DNA of 64,000 nucleotides from Candidatus Omnitrophota bacterium (GCA_041650805.1 JBAZKM010000002.1:124001-188000); one strand, 5' to 3'; counted from the first letter of the stretch, positions 8,339 to 18,150 are shown. Numbers and translations: made by a program. The notes: generated by a model not told the origin, from the letters alone.

Positions 8339-9880
8339 TCATACTTCTATTCTGGGAAATAACGGGTCGGCTTTACTTATCCTGGTCCCTTCTTTAAGGC
8401 ATCCTGTGCCGGGCGCGGCCAGCTTACAGCCGTCCTTCTCCAGGCCGAGTTGCGCGTATATATTACCCGCTGTCGACGGCATGAACGGATAGACGGCTGA
8501 CGCAACCGTCCTTAGGGCCTCAAGGAGTCGGTATATTACGCCCGCGAGCTCGTCCGTCTTCTTCTCTTTAGACAGGCTCCACGGTTTCGAATCCTCGATA
8601 TATTTATTGGCGAGATTTACGACTTCCCATATCCCGGCAAGCGCTTCCGAAAATTGCAGCTTCGGTATCGTCCTCTCCAACTCCCCGGATAACGCCTCCA
8701 TCTTTTCCTTTAATATTTTTCCCCCAACCCCCAACTCCGGACTCCCAACTACCGCCGGTATCTTTCCGTCAAAGTATTTCTCAACCATCGTCAGCGTCCT
8801 GTTCACCAGGTTCCCCAGGTCGTTGGCGAGGTCTGCATTATACCGGCGCGTGACCGTATCCTCGCTGAACGCCCCGTCAAGGCCGAACGGGACCTCACGA
8901 AGCAGGAAATAACGGTACGGGTCCACGCCGTACCGCTCTATCATATCGAGCGGGTTGACGATGTTGCCCTTCGATTTTGACATCTTTTCGCCTTTGACCA
9001 CCCACCAGCCGTGCGCAAAGATCGTCTTCGGCGGCTCTATACCGAGCGCGTGCAGGATGACCGGCCAATATACGGCGTGGTGGCGCAGGATATCCTTGCC
9101 TATGACGTGGAAATCGCACGGCCAGTACCTTTTAAAGCGCTCCATGTCATCCGGGTAGCCCACTCCGGAAATATAATTTATGAGCGCGTCGAACCAGACA
9201 TAGGTCACGAAATCCCTGTCGAACGGCATCTCTATACCCCATGAAAGGCGCGTCTTCGGCCTCGAGATACACAGGTCCAGGAGCGGTTCGTTCAGGAACC
9301 CCAGCACTTCATTCTTCCTGAAGTCGGGCTGCACGAAATCCGGGTGCGTCTTTATGTGATCTATCAGCCATGCCTGGTGGTCCGACATCTTCAGGAAATA
9401 GTTCGCCTCGTCCAGTTTTTCCAGGGGCCTCTTGCAGTCGGGGCATATCCCGTCGTGGCTCTGCGTCTCGGACCAGAACGTCTCGCACGGGGTGCAGAAC
9501 CACCCTTCATATACCTTCTTATATATCTTATCCTCCCGTTTCAGTTTCTCGAGTATCGCCTGTACCGTCTTTATATGCCTGTCGTCCGTCGTCCGGATGA
9601 AATAGTCATACTGCACGTTGAGACGTTTCCACAGGTCGCTGAAATCGGGCACGATCCCGTCGACAAATCTCTTCTCTTCGCCCTTTTTAAAACCCGCTTC
9701 CAGCGTCGCCTTCTCTATCTTTTCGCCGTGCTCGTCCGTACCGGTCATGAAGAATATATCCCGCCCCGACTGGCGCAGGAACCTGGAGACGGTGTCGCAG
9801 GCTATCTGGGTATAGGAATGGCCTATGTGCGGTTTCGAATTGACGTAATAGAGCGGCGTTGTGATATAGAACGTCTTCAT
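8339..9880 (-). CDS. metG: Methionyl-tRNA synthetase
   Basis: This class I synthetase charges tRNA-Met. The HIGH motif appears as PHIGHSY, the KMSKS motif as GEKMSKSKGN, and a single zinc knuckle has CTPC and CPDC. At 513 residues it is a short MetRS without the C-terminal tRNA-binding (EMAP-like) domain. Around residues 375-386 the linker VVGSPELGVGG is read from a GGAGTTG-type heptamer array, apparently an in-frame insertion before the anticodon-binding helices. It overlaps ricT by four bases (ATGA). Confidence 0.96.
   Translation of the reverse strand: MKTFYITTPLYYVNSKPHIGHSYTQIACDTVSRFLRQSGRDIFFMTGTDEHGEKIEKATLEAGFKKGEEKRFVDGIVPDFSDLWKRLNVQYDYFIRTTDDRHIKTVQAILEKLKREDKIYKKVYEGWFCTPCETFWSETQSHDGICPDCKRPLEKLDEANYFLKMSDHQAWLIDHIKTHPDFVQPDFRKNEVLGFLNEPLLDLCISRPKTRLSWGIEMPFDRDFVTYVWFDALINYISGVGYPDDMERFKRYWPCDFHVIGKDILRHHAVYWPVILHALGIEPPKTIFAHGWWVVKGEKMSKSKGNIVNPLDMIERYGVDPYRYFLLREVPFGLDGAFSEDTVTRRYNADLANDLGNLVNRTLTMVEKYFDGKIPAVVGSPELGVGGKILKEKMEALSGELERTIPKLQFSEALAGIWEVVNLANKYIEDSKPWSLSKEKKTDELAGVIYRLLEALRTVASAVYPFMPSTAGNIYAQLGLEKDGCKLAAPGTGCLKEGTRISKADPLFPRIEV
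8722..8756. repeat. Heptamer array inside metG, GGAGTTG family
   Basis: Five 7-bp registers are visible: CCCCAAC, CCCCAAC, TCCGGAC, TCCCAAC, TACCGCC. The unit is the reverse complement of the lysS array unit (27,452). It lies in frame in the linker between the catalytic and anticodon-binding parts of MetRS. Confidence 0.7.
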
Positions 9881-10701
9881 GCCTTTTTGTCCTGCCCCTT
9901 GCCCTTTGCCTCTTGACCCTCTTTGTAGAACACCTCGATCTGCTTCCCGTCCTCAAGCTCGACGGTAGCCGAACGTTTGAGGGCGTTCACGGCCACGACC
10001 TTCCCGGCGCCCTTATCCGTCTTGATGATCTCTCCCTGGTGCGGCGCCCCCTTCATCAGCTCCTTGTAGGTCGCGTATTCATAACCGAGGCAGCACATGA
10101 GACGGCCGCACAGCCCGGATATCTTCGTCGGGTTCAGGGGCAGGTTCTGCTCTTTTGCCATCTTTATGGTGACCGGCTCAAAATCCTTGAGATACATGGC
10201 GCAGCAGAGGCTCCTGCCGCACGGGCCGAACCCGCCCAGCATCTTCGCCTCGTCCCTCACGCCTATCTGTTTAAGCTCGATCCTCGTCTTGAACTCGCTC
10301 GCCAGGTTCTTCACCAGGTCCCTGAAATCTATCCTTCCTTCCGCGGTGAAGTAGAAGATGATCTTCGAGCGGTCGAACGAGAACTCGGCATCGACCAGCT
10401 TCATGGAGAGTTTCCGCTCCTGTATCTTCCTGGTGCAGGTCGTCATTATCTCCTGTATCTTCTTTTTGTTCTTCTCTATCTGGTGGATGTCCCACGGGTT
10501 TGTCTTCCTGATGACCTTCCGGAGCGGCTCTTCGATATCGGAATCGAGGATGACTTCCGCCTCCGACAATACTTCCCCGTAATCCAGGCCCCTGTCCGCT
10601 TCGACTATGACCATGTCTCCCACCTTGAACTTCATGCCGCTGGTGGAAAAATAGGATATCTTGCCTGCTTCTCTTAAACGTATCTGAACGACTTCATACA
10701 T
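9877..10701 (-). CDS. ricT: PSP1-domain protein RicT (YaaT)
   Basis: The PSP1 domain is recognisable by the paired cysteine blocks GGFGPCGRSLCC and SGLCGRLMCCLGYEYATY. In Bacillus, RicT (YaaT) works in the RicAFT Fe-S complex that controls RNase Y maturation. Whether that partnership exists here is unknown. The length of 274 residues is typical. The last dozen residues (GQEAKGKGQDKKA) come from a TTGACCC/TTGCCCT heptamer array. The gene lies between holB and metG, an order seen in many bacteria. Confidence 0.9.
   Translation of the reverse strand: MYEVVQIRLREAGKISYFSTSGMKFKVGDMVIVEADRGLDYGEVLSEAEVILDSDIEEPLRKVIRKTNPWDIHQIEKNKKKIQEIMTTCTRKIQERKLSMKLVDAEFSFDRSKIIFYFTAEGRIDFRDLVKNLASEFKTRIELKQIGVRDEAKMLGGFGPCGRSLCCAMYLKDFEPVTIKMAKEQNLPLNPTKISGLCGRLMCCLGYEYATYKELMKGAPHQGEIIKTDKGAGKVVAVNALKRSATVELEDGKQIEVFYKEGQEAKGKGQDKKA
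9885..9919. repeat. Heptamer array at the ricT C-terminus, TTGACCC family
   Basis: Five registers, TTTTGTC, CTGCCCC, TTGCCCT, TTGCCTC and TTGACCC, encode the charged tail of RicT and end just before the metG start. The unit matches the lolD array at 25,713. Confidence 0.7.
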
Positions 10702-10715
10702 AATGCGCCTCTTCT

Positions 10716-11681
10716 TTAGCCCGCCATCCTGAGAAGGAGCGTATTCATAGCGAGCTTCGCGTTCGCGCTCTGTCCCAGGAAAAAAGTTGTCGAGATTATA
10801 TCATGCGTCACGCCCTCGAGATAATCGGCGTCCAGCGTCCCGGCCTCTGCCTTTATGACATCGTGTTTGTCTTCATGTATGAGCGCAACGAAACCGCCGG
10901 CGTCCGATTTTGCCGCGATGATGTCCCTGTACCAGGAGAGCATTATATCGAGATAGAGCCCCAGGTCTTCCCTGGGGGTATTGTCAAAATCGAGCTCCAG
11001 GAGTCTTCTCCCCGAGGAGGCGCCCGCTATCATATCTCTCTTCCGGAAGAAATCTTTCTCCATGTACTCCAGCGCCTTCCCGGGGCTCCCGCCCGAAAAG
11101 CGCGCCAGCACCCGCGCCTGGCCGGGAGAGAGCGTACGGTCCTGCGCCAGGATGACTTCCACATCACCCGCTCTCAGCGCAAAGAACCTGACTACCTGCG
11201 CCCGGGATACTATCGTCGGAAGAAGGACGGCCGTATCTTCCGCTATAAGTATCAGGACAGAATCCGGCGGCGGTTCCTCGAGCGTCTTGAGCAGGGCGTT
11301 CGACGCCTCGCGCGTCATGGAGCCGGCCTCATCGATTATGCATACCTTCTTCCTCGCCTTATACGGCCGGAGCGATATATCCTTTATCAGCTCCCTTACG
11401 GCGTCTATCTTTACGGACGACCCCGGTTTCTGCGGAGCGAATATGAATAGGTCCGGATGCGCCCCTTTCTCCATGGCCGTGCAGGAGTCGCACTTTCCGC
11501 ACGGCCTGTCCGTATGGGCCGCTCCGCAGTTCATGGCCTTCGCAAAATAGAGCGCCGTCGACATCTTTCCTACGCCGCGGGGACCGGAAAATATGTACGC
11601 GTGCGCCGTCCTTTCCTTCCCGAGCGAACGCCTGAGGAACGAGATCGCGCTATCCTGCCCTTTTATACCGCCTGATGACAC
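10716..11681 (-). CDS. holB: DNA polymerase III delta-prime subunit
   Basis: This is a clamp-loader AAA+ subunit. The P-loop is GPRGVGK with a zinc module CGKCDSC, followed by CIIDEAGSMTREASNALLKTLEEPPP (sensor and SRC-like region). The protein is 321 residues. The start is a GTG preceded by GAGGTGATGC and lies inside the 3' end of tmk, a 32-bp overlap common for this gene pair. A gamma/tau protein (DnaX) shares this region, but the length and the tmk neighbour favour delta-prime. Confidence 0.9.
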   Translation of the reverse strand: MSSGGIKGQDSAISFLRRSLGKERTAHAYIFSGPRGVGKMSTALYFAKAMNCGAAHTDRPCGKCDSCTAMEKGAHPDLFIFAPQKPGSSVKIDAVRELIKDISLRPYKARKKVCIIDEAGSMTREASNALLKTLEEPPPDSVLILIAEDTAVLLPTIVSRAQVVRFFALRAGDVEVILAQDRTLSPGQARVLARFSGGSPGKALEYMEKDFFRKRDMIAGASSGRRLLELDFDNTPREDLGLYLDIMLSWYRDIIAAKSDAGGFVALIHEDKHDVIKAEAGTLDADYLEGVTHDIISTTFFLGQSANAKLAMNTLLLRMAG

Positions 11682-12303
11682 GCATCACCTCTCGACGCAC
11701 CGACCCCTGCGTCTCGTCTATGCTATCCGCCACCCGCACCACTTTGATCCGGCGCGGCTCGCCTTTTGCCAGCTTTAAATACCCGGAGCGCACCCTGCGG
11801 TGGTACGACAGGTCCTTCTCCTCCATCCTGTCTATCCCTTTAGCCCGGGCGCGCTTAAGGCCTGTCCTGACGTCAATGTCCAGGAGGATAGTGAGGTCCG
11901 GCTTCAGGCCCCCGGTAGCCACCCGGTCCACCGCCTTTACAATATACAGGGGAACGCGTCCGCCGTAACCCTGATAACTGAATGTCGCATCGCTGAACCT
12001 GTCGCAGACGACCGCCTTCCCGGCCTTAAGGTTCGGCCGTATCACCTCTTCCACGATCTGGGCGCGGTTCGCCTCGAAGAGAAAGAGCTCCGCCAGGTCC
12101 GTGATCTCGATATCCTTTGAATGGAGCAGCACATTGCGTATATGTTCGCCGAGATCTGTCCCGCCGGGTTCGCGCGTATGGATACATCCGTAAGAAAGGC
12201 CCTTCAGGTACTCACACAGTAACCTCGAGTGCGTGCTCTTGCCGCACCCCTCAGGCCCTTCGAAAGTTATGAATAGCCCTCTCTTCAGATCTTTCTTCGC
12301 CAC
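11650..12303 (-). CDS. tmk: Thymidylate kinase
   Basis: The enzyme phosphorylates dTMP to dTDP. The P-loop is FEGPEGCGKST, the DR(Y/F)-type motif is VVCDRFSDATFSYQGYG, and TREPGGT is the substrate-binding segment. It is 217 residues long. It overlaps cysS upstream by 19 bp and holB downstream by 32 bp, so the three genes are translated from one message. Confidence 0.96.
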   Translation of the reverse strand: MAKKDLKRGLFITFEGPEGCGKSTHSRLLCEYLKGLSYGCIHTREPGGTDLGEHIRNVLLHSKDIEITDLAELFLFEANRAQIVEEVIRPNLKAGKAVVCDRFSDATFSYQGYGGRVPLYIVKAVDRVATGGLKPDLTILLDIDVRTGLKRARAKGIDRMEEKDLSYHRRVRSGYLKLAKGEPRRIKVVRVADSIDETQGSVRREVMRVIRRYKRAG

Positions 12304-13748
12304 GTAGTGCCCTCTTTAGTGTCTTCCAGTATGATGCCGCTTTCCGCAAGCCCTTTCCGTATATCGTCTGCCGCTTTAAAATCGCCGCTCTTTCTCGCAT
12401 CGGCCCTCTTCGCAACAAGTTTCAGTATATCCTTATCGCTCAGCCCATTTTCGTGGACCGTTTCCGAAAGATCGAGCCGGAATATCCCGCTCAGGTCCAA
12501 AAGCATATCCCGGGCATCAGAGAGCACACCCATATCGTCTTTATCGACCTCTGTCTTAGAACCTATAAGCTTGTTGGCATATGTGACGAGGTCGAAGAGT
12601 ACGGCAAGCGCAAGGGGGGTATTGAAATCATCCTCCATCGCCTCTTCAAACTGTTTTTTGTAATTTTCCAGTTCTGCAATTTTTGAATTTTGGTTTGTAG
12701 TTTTGATTTTTGATATCCTTCCCGCTTTACCCAGGAATATCAAAAACCTCTCCTTCTCCCGCTTCATCTCCTCTATCTTCTCTTCCGTGTAGTCGACCGG
12801 GTGACGGTAATGCGTACCTAAGAATAGGAGCTTAATATAATCTGCGTCCCTGTAACGGGCGAGGAAATCCTTTATGGTGATGAAGTTACCAAGCGACTTG
12901 GCCATCTTCTCTCCCCGTATCGTAAGGAGGCCGTTATGTATCCAATAACGCGCGAACCTCTTACCGGCGCCTTCGGACTGGGCGATCTCGTTCTCATGGT
13001 GTGGGAATATGAGGTCTATCCCCCCTCCGTGTATGTCAAATTCATCCCCCAATACGTCGGAACTCATCGCGGAACATTCTATGTGCCATCCGGGACGGCC
13101 TCTGCCCCAGGGGCTCTCCCATGACGGCTCGTCGTCTTTTGCCTTCTTCCATAACGCAAAATCAAGAGACCCCCTCTTATTCTCTCCGGGAGAGATCCTG
13201 GCCCCTGCTTCCATCTTCCCCATATCCTGCCTGGAGAGCTTCCCGTAATCCTTCGAGGTCTTTATGTCGAAATAGACGTCCCCTCCCGACTCATAGGCGC
13301 GCCCGTTCTTTATGAGCATCTCTATGAACTTTATCATCTTCGGTATATATACCGTCGCCTTGGGCTCCTTGTCCGGCCTCTCTATCCCGAGAAGCTTCAT
13401 ATCGGCGTGATAGGCGTCTAGATACTTCTCCGCAACCTCCTTTACCCCTTTTTCCAGGCTGATAGCTGAAAGCTGACGGCTGAAAGCTGAACGCGCCTTC
13501 TCGATAATTTTATCATCCACATCGGTGACGTTACGGACGAATGTGACATCGTACCCTTTATATACAAGATACTGCCGTATGACGTCGAAGATATAGGCGC
13601 TCCGCGCATGGCCTATATGCGGCTCATCGTACACCGTAGGTCCGCAGACATACATGCCTATACGGCCCTTGCGGATGGGTACGAACTCTTCCTTTTTACG
13701 GGTTAGAGAATTGTATATACGGAGGGAATTCTTCTCTGGATTTATCAT
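12285..13748 (-). CDS. cysS: Cysteinyl-tRNA synthetase
   Basis: This class I synthetase charges tRNA-Cys. It has zinc ligands at CGPTVYD and in [10 protein letters not shown], the HIGH motif [13 protein letters not shown], and the KMSKS equivalent [10 protein letters not shown]. Two segments look inserted in frame from heptamer arrays. [13 protein letters not shown], near residue 90 after [10 protein letters not shown], comes from the AGCTGAA family. [11 protein letters not shown], near residue 345 in the helical linker, comes from the TTTTGAA family. The length of 487 residues is otherwise normal. cysE lies directly upstream, so cysteine supply and charging are linked. Confidence 0.96.
   Translation of the reverse strand: MINPEKNSLRIYNSLTRKKEEFVPIRKGRIGMYVCGPTVYDEPHIGHARSAYIFDVIRQYLVYKGYDVTFVRNVTDVDDKIIEKARSAFSRQLSAISLEKGVKEVAEKYLDAYHADMKLLGIERPDKEPKATVYIPKMIKFIEMLIKNGRAYESGGDVYFDIKTSKDYGKLSRQDMGKMEAGARISPGENKRGSLDFALWKKAKDDEPSWESPWGRGRPGWHIECSAMSSDVLGDEFDIHGGGIDLIFPHHENEIAQSEGAGKRFARYWIHNGLLTIRGEKMAKSLGNFITIKDFLARYRDADYIKLLFLGTHYRHPVDYTEEKIEEMKREKERFLIFLGKAGRISKIKTTNQNSKIAELENYKKQFEEAMEDDFNTPLALAVLFDLVTYANKLIGSKTEVDKDDMGVLSDARDMLLDLSGIFRLDLSETVHENGLSDKDILKLVAKRADARKSGDFKAADDIRKGLAESGIILEDTKEGTTWRRKI
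12681..12715. repeat. Heptamer array inside cysS, TTTTGAA family
   Basis: Five 7-bp registers: TTTTGAA, TTTTGGT, TTGTAGT, TTTGATT, TTTGATA. It lies in frame in the helical linker of CysRS. Confidence 0.65.
13457..13491. repeat. Heptamer array inside cysS, AGCTGAA family
   Basis: Five registers: GGCTGAT, AGCTGAA, AGCTGAC, GGCTGAA, AGCTGAA. The unit is the same as in the intergenic composite elements at 2261 and 18,061, but here it is read in frame within CysRS. Confidence 0.85.
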
Positions 13749-13769
13749 TTTGATTCTGGATTCTATCTG

Positions 13770-14453
13770 TCATTTGCCGTTACGCTCTAACCGATCGATC
13801 CTCTTCTCCAGTTCCTCTATATTCTGCATTATGGGATCGATAACGTGTATATGGTCGAGGTCTATATCTATCTTCTTCCCGTCCTGTTTGGTGACCCTTC
13901 CCGGCACGCCCACAACCGTCGAGTTGTGCGGCACGTTCTTGATCACAACGGCATTCGCCCCTATATAAGAGTTATCGCCTATAGTTATATTCCCGAGCAC
14001 CTTCGCCCCTGTCCCCACCACCACGTTATTACCTATGGTCGGGTGTCTCTTGCCGCGCTCTTTCCCGGTGCCGCCGAGCGTCACACCCTGATATATGGTG
14101 ACGTTCTCGCCTATTATGGTCGTCTCGCCTATCACCACCCCCATGCCGTGGTCTATGAAGAGCCCGTCCCCTATCCTGGCCCCGGGGTGTATCTCGATCC
14201 CTGTAAAGAACTTGCCTATCTGGGATATCCACCTCGGAAAGAACGGCACGCCGAAACGCCTGAGCGTATTCGTTATCCTGTAAAATATCAGCGCATGCAG
14301 GCCGGAATACGTGAGCAGCACTTCCAGGAAACTGGTCGCGGCCGGGTCGCGTTCAAATATGACCTTTATCTCTTTCCTGAATACGAGCGCTATCAGGACC
14401 CAGAAAAGGACCGTTACGCTCAGTATCAGGAACAATATATTCGTGCACATCAT
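13770..14453 (-). CDS. cysE: Serine O-acetyltransferase
   Basis: CysE makes O-acetylserine, the acceptor for sulfide in cysteine synthesis. The left-handed beta-helix hexapeptide repeats start at [19 protein letters not shown] and continue through [19 protein letters not shown]. The catalytic histidine and aspartate lie in these blocks. Unlike E. coli CysE, the N-terminus carries a hydrophobic segment (about residues 5-25), suggesting membrane association; short EpsC-type forms of this kind are known. It ends one base before ispF begins. Confidence 0.92.
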   Translation of the reverse strand: MMCTNILFLILSVTVLFWVLIALVFRKEIKVIFERDPAATSFLEVLLTYSGLHALIFYRITNTLRRFGVPFFPRWISQIGKFFTGIEIHPGARIGDGLFIDHGMGVVIGETTIIGENVTIYQGVTLGGTGKERGKRHPTIGNNVVVGTGAKVLGNITIGDNSYIGANAVVIKNVPHNSTVVGVPGRVTKQDGKKIDIDLDHIHVIDPIMQNIEELEKRIDRLERNGK

Positions 14454-14927
14454 TTACTTCTCCTTCAGCATGACGACCGCATATGCCGCTATCGCGTCGC
14501 CTCTTCCGATGGCGCCGACACCTTCATTGGTCGTTGCCTTTACGCTTATCCTGTCCTTGCCTATGCCGAGTATCTTCGACATCGCTTCCACCATGCTTTC
14601 CCTGAACGGCTGTATGCTCGGCTCCTCCGCGATTATCATGGTGTCTATGTTCGAGATGGAGAAGTTCTTTTTAGCCGCTATCTCGCATACCTTCCTCAAT
14701 ATCTCCATGCTCGCTATACCTTTATACTGTGGGTCCGTGTTCGGGAAGTGCTGTCCTATATCTCCCAGCGAAAGGCCGCCCAGTATCGCGTCCGAGACGG
14801 CGTGCAGCACGACGTCGCCGTCGGAATATCCTATAAGGCCTTTCACGTACGGTATCTCTACGCCCCCCAGGAAAAGCTTCCGCTCCTCGACCAGCCTGTG
14901 TATATCGTACCCTATCCCGACTCTCAT
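14454..14927 (-). CDS. ispF: 2-C-methyl-D-erythritol 2,4-cyclodiphosphate synthase
   Basis: IspF catalyses a cyclisation step of the MEP isoprenoid pathway. The zinc-binding GYDIHRL and SDGDVVLHAVSDAILGG blocks and TNEGVGAIGRGDAIAAYAV at the C-terminus are diagnostic. At 157 residues it is standard. The start overlaps the ispD stop by four bases. The overlapping ispD-ispF pair places two steps of the pathway in one operon. Confidence 0.96.
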   Translation of the reverse strand: MRVGIGYDIHRLVEERKLFLGGVEIPYVKGLIGYSDGDVVLHAVSDAILGGLSLGDIGQHFPNTDPQYKGIASMEILRKVCEIAAKKNFSISNIDTMIIAEEPSIQPFRESMVEAMSKILGIGKDRISVKATTNEGVGAIGRGDAIAAYAVVMLKEK

Positions 14928-15592
14928 AATAGCACCTCCGCCAATCTCAGGTCCTCTCTCGTAGTGACCTTTATATTCCCGGGAGAACCCTTTATTATCT
15001 TCACCCTCCCGCCGGCGCGTTCAACCAGGCCGGCATCATCCGTAACGTTACCGCCTTTTATCTTCCCGTAAGCCCTCTTTATCACCCCATACCTGAATGC
15101 CTGCGGCGTCTCGGCCCTGAATATGACGCGTCGGTCGAGCGTCTTCTTTACAAAAAATCCATTATCCACGAGCTTGACCGTATCGCTCTCCGGGACGGCT
15201 ACTATCGCGCCGCCGTACTTCAGGGCCGCGCGGATCGACTTTTCGATGATCCCCGGCTTCGGGAAAGGGCGTCCCCCGTCCTGTATCAGGACTACGTCGT
15301 AGGAGGGCCCTGCCTTCTCAAGGCAGTTGCGGACCGATTCGAACCGCGTCCTGCCGCCCTCTGTGACTTCGATGACCTTCCGGAACCCGAACCTCCTGAC
15401 CAGCTGCCGCATCCGTCCGACGCACCCCTTTTCGGCCGCCACTATTATACCGTCGACGGCACGGCACGCGTCAAGCGCCCCAAGCGCATAAGCCACAAGC
15501 GGCTTCCCGCGCAAACGGACGAACGGTTTCTTGGTCCTCAGGCCCAATCTTTTACCGTATCCCGCGGCAGCGACTATCGCGACAGTCCTCAT
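14924..15592 (-). CDS. ispD: 2-C-methyl-D-erythritol 4-phosphate cytidylyltransferase
   Basis: IspD couples CTP to MEP. The nucleotide-binding start VAIVAAAGYGKRLG, LIQDGGRPFP and AIVAVPESDTVK are typical of the family. I chose the ATG at 15,592 because it places MRTVAIVAAAGYG in the usual position and leaves a 13-bp gap to the preceding gene. A start at 15,643 would add 17 arginine-rich residues and overlap that gene. The length is 222 residues. Confidence 0.94.
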   Translation of the reverse strand: MRTVAIVAAAGYGKRLGLRTKKPFVRLRGKPLVAYALGALDACRAVDGIIVAAEKGCVGRMRQLVRRFGFRKVIEVTEGGRTRFESVRNCLEKAGPSYDVVLIQDGGRPFPKPGIIEKSIRAALKYGGAIVAVPESDTVKLVDNGFFVKKTLDRRVIFRAETPQAFRYGVIKRAYGKIKGGNVTDDAGLVERAGGRVKIIKGSPGNIKVTTREDLRLAEVLL

Positions 15593-15605
15593 ATCTCTTA
15601 AGGCC

Positions 15606-16628
15606 CTACCTCTTCCAACCCTGTTGCCGCGACGACTCGTCAAGCTTCGCGAATATCATCCTGCCTGCCGACGTCTGGAGCACGCTGGTGACGATAACCT
15701 TCACGGGCTGGCCTATAAGGTGTTTCGTATTGTCCACCACCACCATGGTCCCGTCATCAAGATACGCCACCCCCTGGTTATGCTCCTTCCCCTCTTTTAT
15801 TATCCTGACATCCATCGTCTCGCCGGGAAGGACGACAGGCCTCAGGGTGTTCGCCAGTTCGTTTATATTGAGGACCGGCACCCCCTGGAGCTCCGAGATC
15901 TTGTTAAGGTTAAAATCGTTCGTGAATATCTTGGCGCCGAGGAGCTTGGCAAGTTTCACCAGTTTCGCATCCACATCCTTTATATCCGGAAAATCCTCCT
16001 CGTGGATCCTTACGTCAAGCGCCGTATTCTTCTGGATCTTATTGAGAATGTCCAGGCCCCGCCTGCCGCGGTTCCTCTTCAGCGAGTCCTGCGAATCCGC
16101 GATCTGCTGCAGCTCCTTGAGGACGAACCTCGGTATTATCAGCCGCCCTTCGATGAACCGCGTCTGGCATATGTCGGCTATCCTGCCGTCGATTATGACG
16201 CTCGTGTCGAGCACTATGATATCGTCCTTCTTGTCCTGCCTTACGAATTTGACATAAGGTATTATAAGGTTGAATTCGTCCTTTCCCCTCATGGCGATGA
16301 CCATGCCCAGGTAACAGAATACCAGTATCAGTATTATCTGGATCGATGAGAATAGCTCTATCTCCATCGGTATGAGCTTCAAAACGCTCGTCAGTATCCA
16401 CGCCATGAAGAACCCGAATATCATGCCGAAGACGCCGGCCGATAGGTTCCTTATGGAGAAGCGCCTCATCGCGACCTCTACCAGGATGATCGCGACAGAC
16501 CCTACAAACCCGCTCGCCGTACCGGTGAGCGCCCATTCCAGCCGGAAATCGCCCAGGAGGGCGCCGACATAATACCCGACCACACTGCTCAATATTACGA
16601 AAAAAGCCCTTATAAAAAGTATCGTCAT
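15606..16628 (-). CDS. Membrane-anchored PIN and TRAM domain protein (YacL family)
   Basis: Four predicted membrane helices (residues 1-110) precede a PIN nuclease domain whose acidic residues appear in [24 protein letters not shown] and [15 protein letters not shown] domain follows at about residues 275-335. The architecture and 340-residue length match YacL-type proteins. PIN domains cleave RNA and TRAM binds it; the physiological target is unknown. It lies upstream of ispD, a common association. Confidence 0.92.
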   Translation of the reverse strand: MTILFIRAFFVILSSVVGYYVGALLGDFRLEWALTGTASGFVGSVAIILVEVAMRRFSIRNLSAGVFGMIFGFFMAWILTSVLKLIPMEIELFSSIQIILILVFCYLGMVIAMRGKDEFNLIIPYVKFVRQDKKDDIIVLDTSVIIDGRIADICQTRFIEGRLIIPRFVLKELQQIADSQDSLKRNRGRRGLDILNKIQKNTALDVRIHEEDFPDIKDVDAKLVKLAKLLGAKIFTNDFNLNKISELQGVPVLNINELANTLRPVVLPGETMDVRIIKEGKEHNQGVAYLDDGTMVVVDNTKHLIGQPVKVIVTSVLQTSAGRMIFAKLDESSRQQGWKR

Positions 16629-16662
16629 CGTTTAACCCTCACCTTCCCGTTTCGGAATACCT

Positions 16663-17274
16663 CTATTCGCCTCTAGGTTTATTCAGTAGCTTCCACGGAT
16701 GCTTCTTGATATCCTCTACAAACGCCTCCAGATCTTTATAGATCTTCTCTTCCACCAGGAGCTTCCCTATAGTCCCCTCGCCGTTCTTCAACCGTTCCAC
16801 TATGACGTTCACGGAGCTGGAAAGGTTGGCGAGGTTCTCCGTTATCTTCTCCATCGGCACGGGATCGTGACCGACCACCACGTCCTGGTCCCGGAGGATG
16901 CGCTTACCGGGCGTGCCCGGGAATATCTCAAGATACTTTTCACCCAGCAGCCCCAGCGTATTGACCGTTACGATCGAATCTTCCTCTATCTTTATATCGT
17001 TGTTATTTATCCAGGCATATATCTCGACCTTCGTCTTACCGTCCTTATCATCCCGTAATATGCGCAGGCCTTCTACCTGCCCTACGCCTACGCCCGCAAG
17101 CCGCACGGGGGCGCTCCCTCCTATGCCGCTCGCGAAATTGAAGATCACCCTTATGTGATATCCCGATTTTACAAGCGTTATGTCCCCTATCGAGAATACT
17201 ATAAGGAAAAGTATGGCCATGCCTATCAGGATAAATATGCCGACTTTTATTTCAAACGCCTTTGTGTTGTCCAT
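16663..17274 (-). CDS. mlaD: MlaD-family lipid-transport substrate-binding protein
   Basis: A single N-terminal membrane helix (GIFILIGMAILFLIVFSIG) is followed by an MCE domain containing NFASGIGGSAPVRLAGVGVG. MlaD hexamers bridge an inner-membrane ABC transporter to the periplasm and carry phospholipids between membranes. At 203 residues it has one MCE domain, as in MlaD. It follows mlaF with an 11-bp gap; mlaE, mlaF and mlaD together form the transporter. Confidence 0.93.
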   Translation of the reverse strand: MDNTKAFEIKVGIFILIGMAILFLIVFSIGDITLVKSGYHIRVIFNFASGIGGSAPVRLAGVGVGQVEGLRILRDDKDGKTKVEIYAWINNNDIKIEEDSIVTVNTLGLLGEKYLEIFPGTPGKRILRDQDVVVGHDPVPMEKITENLANLSSSVNVIVERLKNGEGTIGKLLVEEKIYKDLEAFVEDIKKHPWKLLNKPRGE

Positions 17275-17285
17275 TACACTCCTCC

Positions 17286-18053
17286 TTATATCAGATGGTC
17301 AAAATCTATGCCTTCGGTGATCGGCCCCTTGCTCGCACCGGTGATGAACTGGCGCACGATCGGATCCTTAGTGCCCTTTATCTCGTCCGGGGTGCCCACC
17401 GCCACTATTTTGCCGTTATACAGCATGGCGATCCTATCGGCTATCTTATAGGCGCTCGTCATATCGTGCGTAACGGCTATGGACGTTATCTTGAGCTTAT
17501 TGTGCAACTCCACGATCAGGTCGTTTATCGCATCTCCCATGATCGGGTCGACGCCGGTGGTCGGCTCATCGTAAAGGATTATCTTGGGCCTCATGCAGAT
17601 GGCCCGGGCCAGCCCCACCCGCTTCCTCATGCCGCCGGAGAGTTCCGCCGGTTTCTTGTCTTCTATATCTTTCAGCCCCACGAGAGAGAGGCTCTCTTTG
17701 ACGTGCCTGGCAACGTCTTCCTTAGTCGCGTGGGCATGCTCTATCAGGTTGAACCCGACATTCTCCATCACGCTCATCGAGTCGAATAGCGCGGCTCCCT
17801 GGAAGAGCATGCCGAACCCCATCCTCATCTCATTGAGCTCTTTTTCGTCCATCCTGGCGACGTCTTTACCGTCTATAAGGACCTGCCCGGAATCCGGCTT
17901 CAATATACCGATTATATGCTTCAGGAGGACGCTCTTGCCGCATCCCGATCTCCCTATGATGACCGTCGTCTCCCCCATATTCATATTGAGGTTCAGGTTA
18001 TCGAGCACCCTGTGCCCGTTGAACGACTTGCAAAGATTTATTATCTCTATCAT
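17286..18053 (-). CDS. mlaF: MlaF-family ABC transporter ATPase
   Basis: The Walker A motif is GRSGCGKSVLLKH, the signature is ELSGGMRKRVGLARA, and Walker B is ILYDEPTTGVD. MlaF powers phospholipid trafficking with MlaE as permease. The length is 255 residues. Its start is separated from the mlaE stop only by a 90-bp composite heptamer element that could reduce readthrough or translation. Confidence 0.95.
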   Translation of the reverse strand: MIEIINLCKSFNGHRVLDNLNLNMNMGETTVIIGRSGCGKSVLLKHIIGILKPDSGQVLIDGKDVARMDEKELNEMRMGFGMLFQGAALFDSMSVMENVGFNLIEHAHATKEDVARHVKESLSLVGLKDIEDKKPAELSGGMRKRVGLARAICMRPKIILYDEPTTGVDPIMGDAINDLIVELHNKLKITSIAVTHDMTSAYKIADRIAMLYNGKIVAVGTPDEIKGTKDPIVRQFITGASKGPITEGIDFDHLI

Positions 18054-18060
18054 CTTTTAA

Positions 18061-18150
18061 GCTTTCAGCTTTCAGCTTTCAGCTTTCAGCTTTCAGCAGC
18101 TATCAGCTTTTGTTTTAGCTGATAGCTGAGAGCTGACGGCTGATAGCTCT
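18061..18150. repeat. Composite heptamer element with inverted arms (mlaE-mlaF gap)
   Basis: Direct CAGCTTT-type units (18,061-18,107) face oppositely oriented TAGCTGA-type units (18,117-18,150) across TTTTGTTTT, giving a potential long hairpin. It is the same element as at 2261-2370 but lacks the central palindrome. In both places the inverted arm abuts the stop codon of the upstream gene. Confidence 0.85.
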
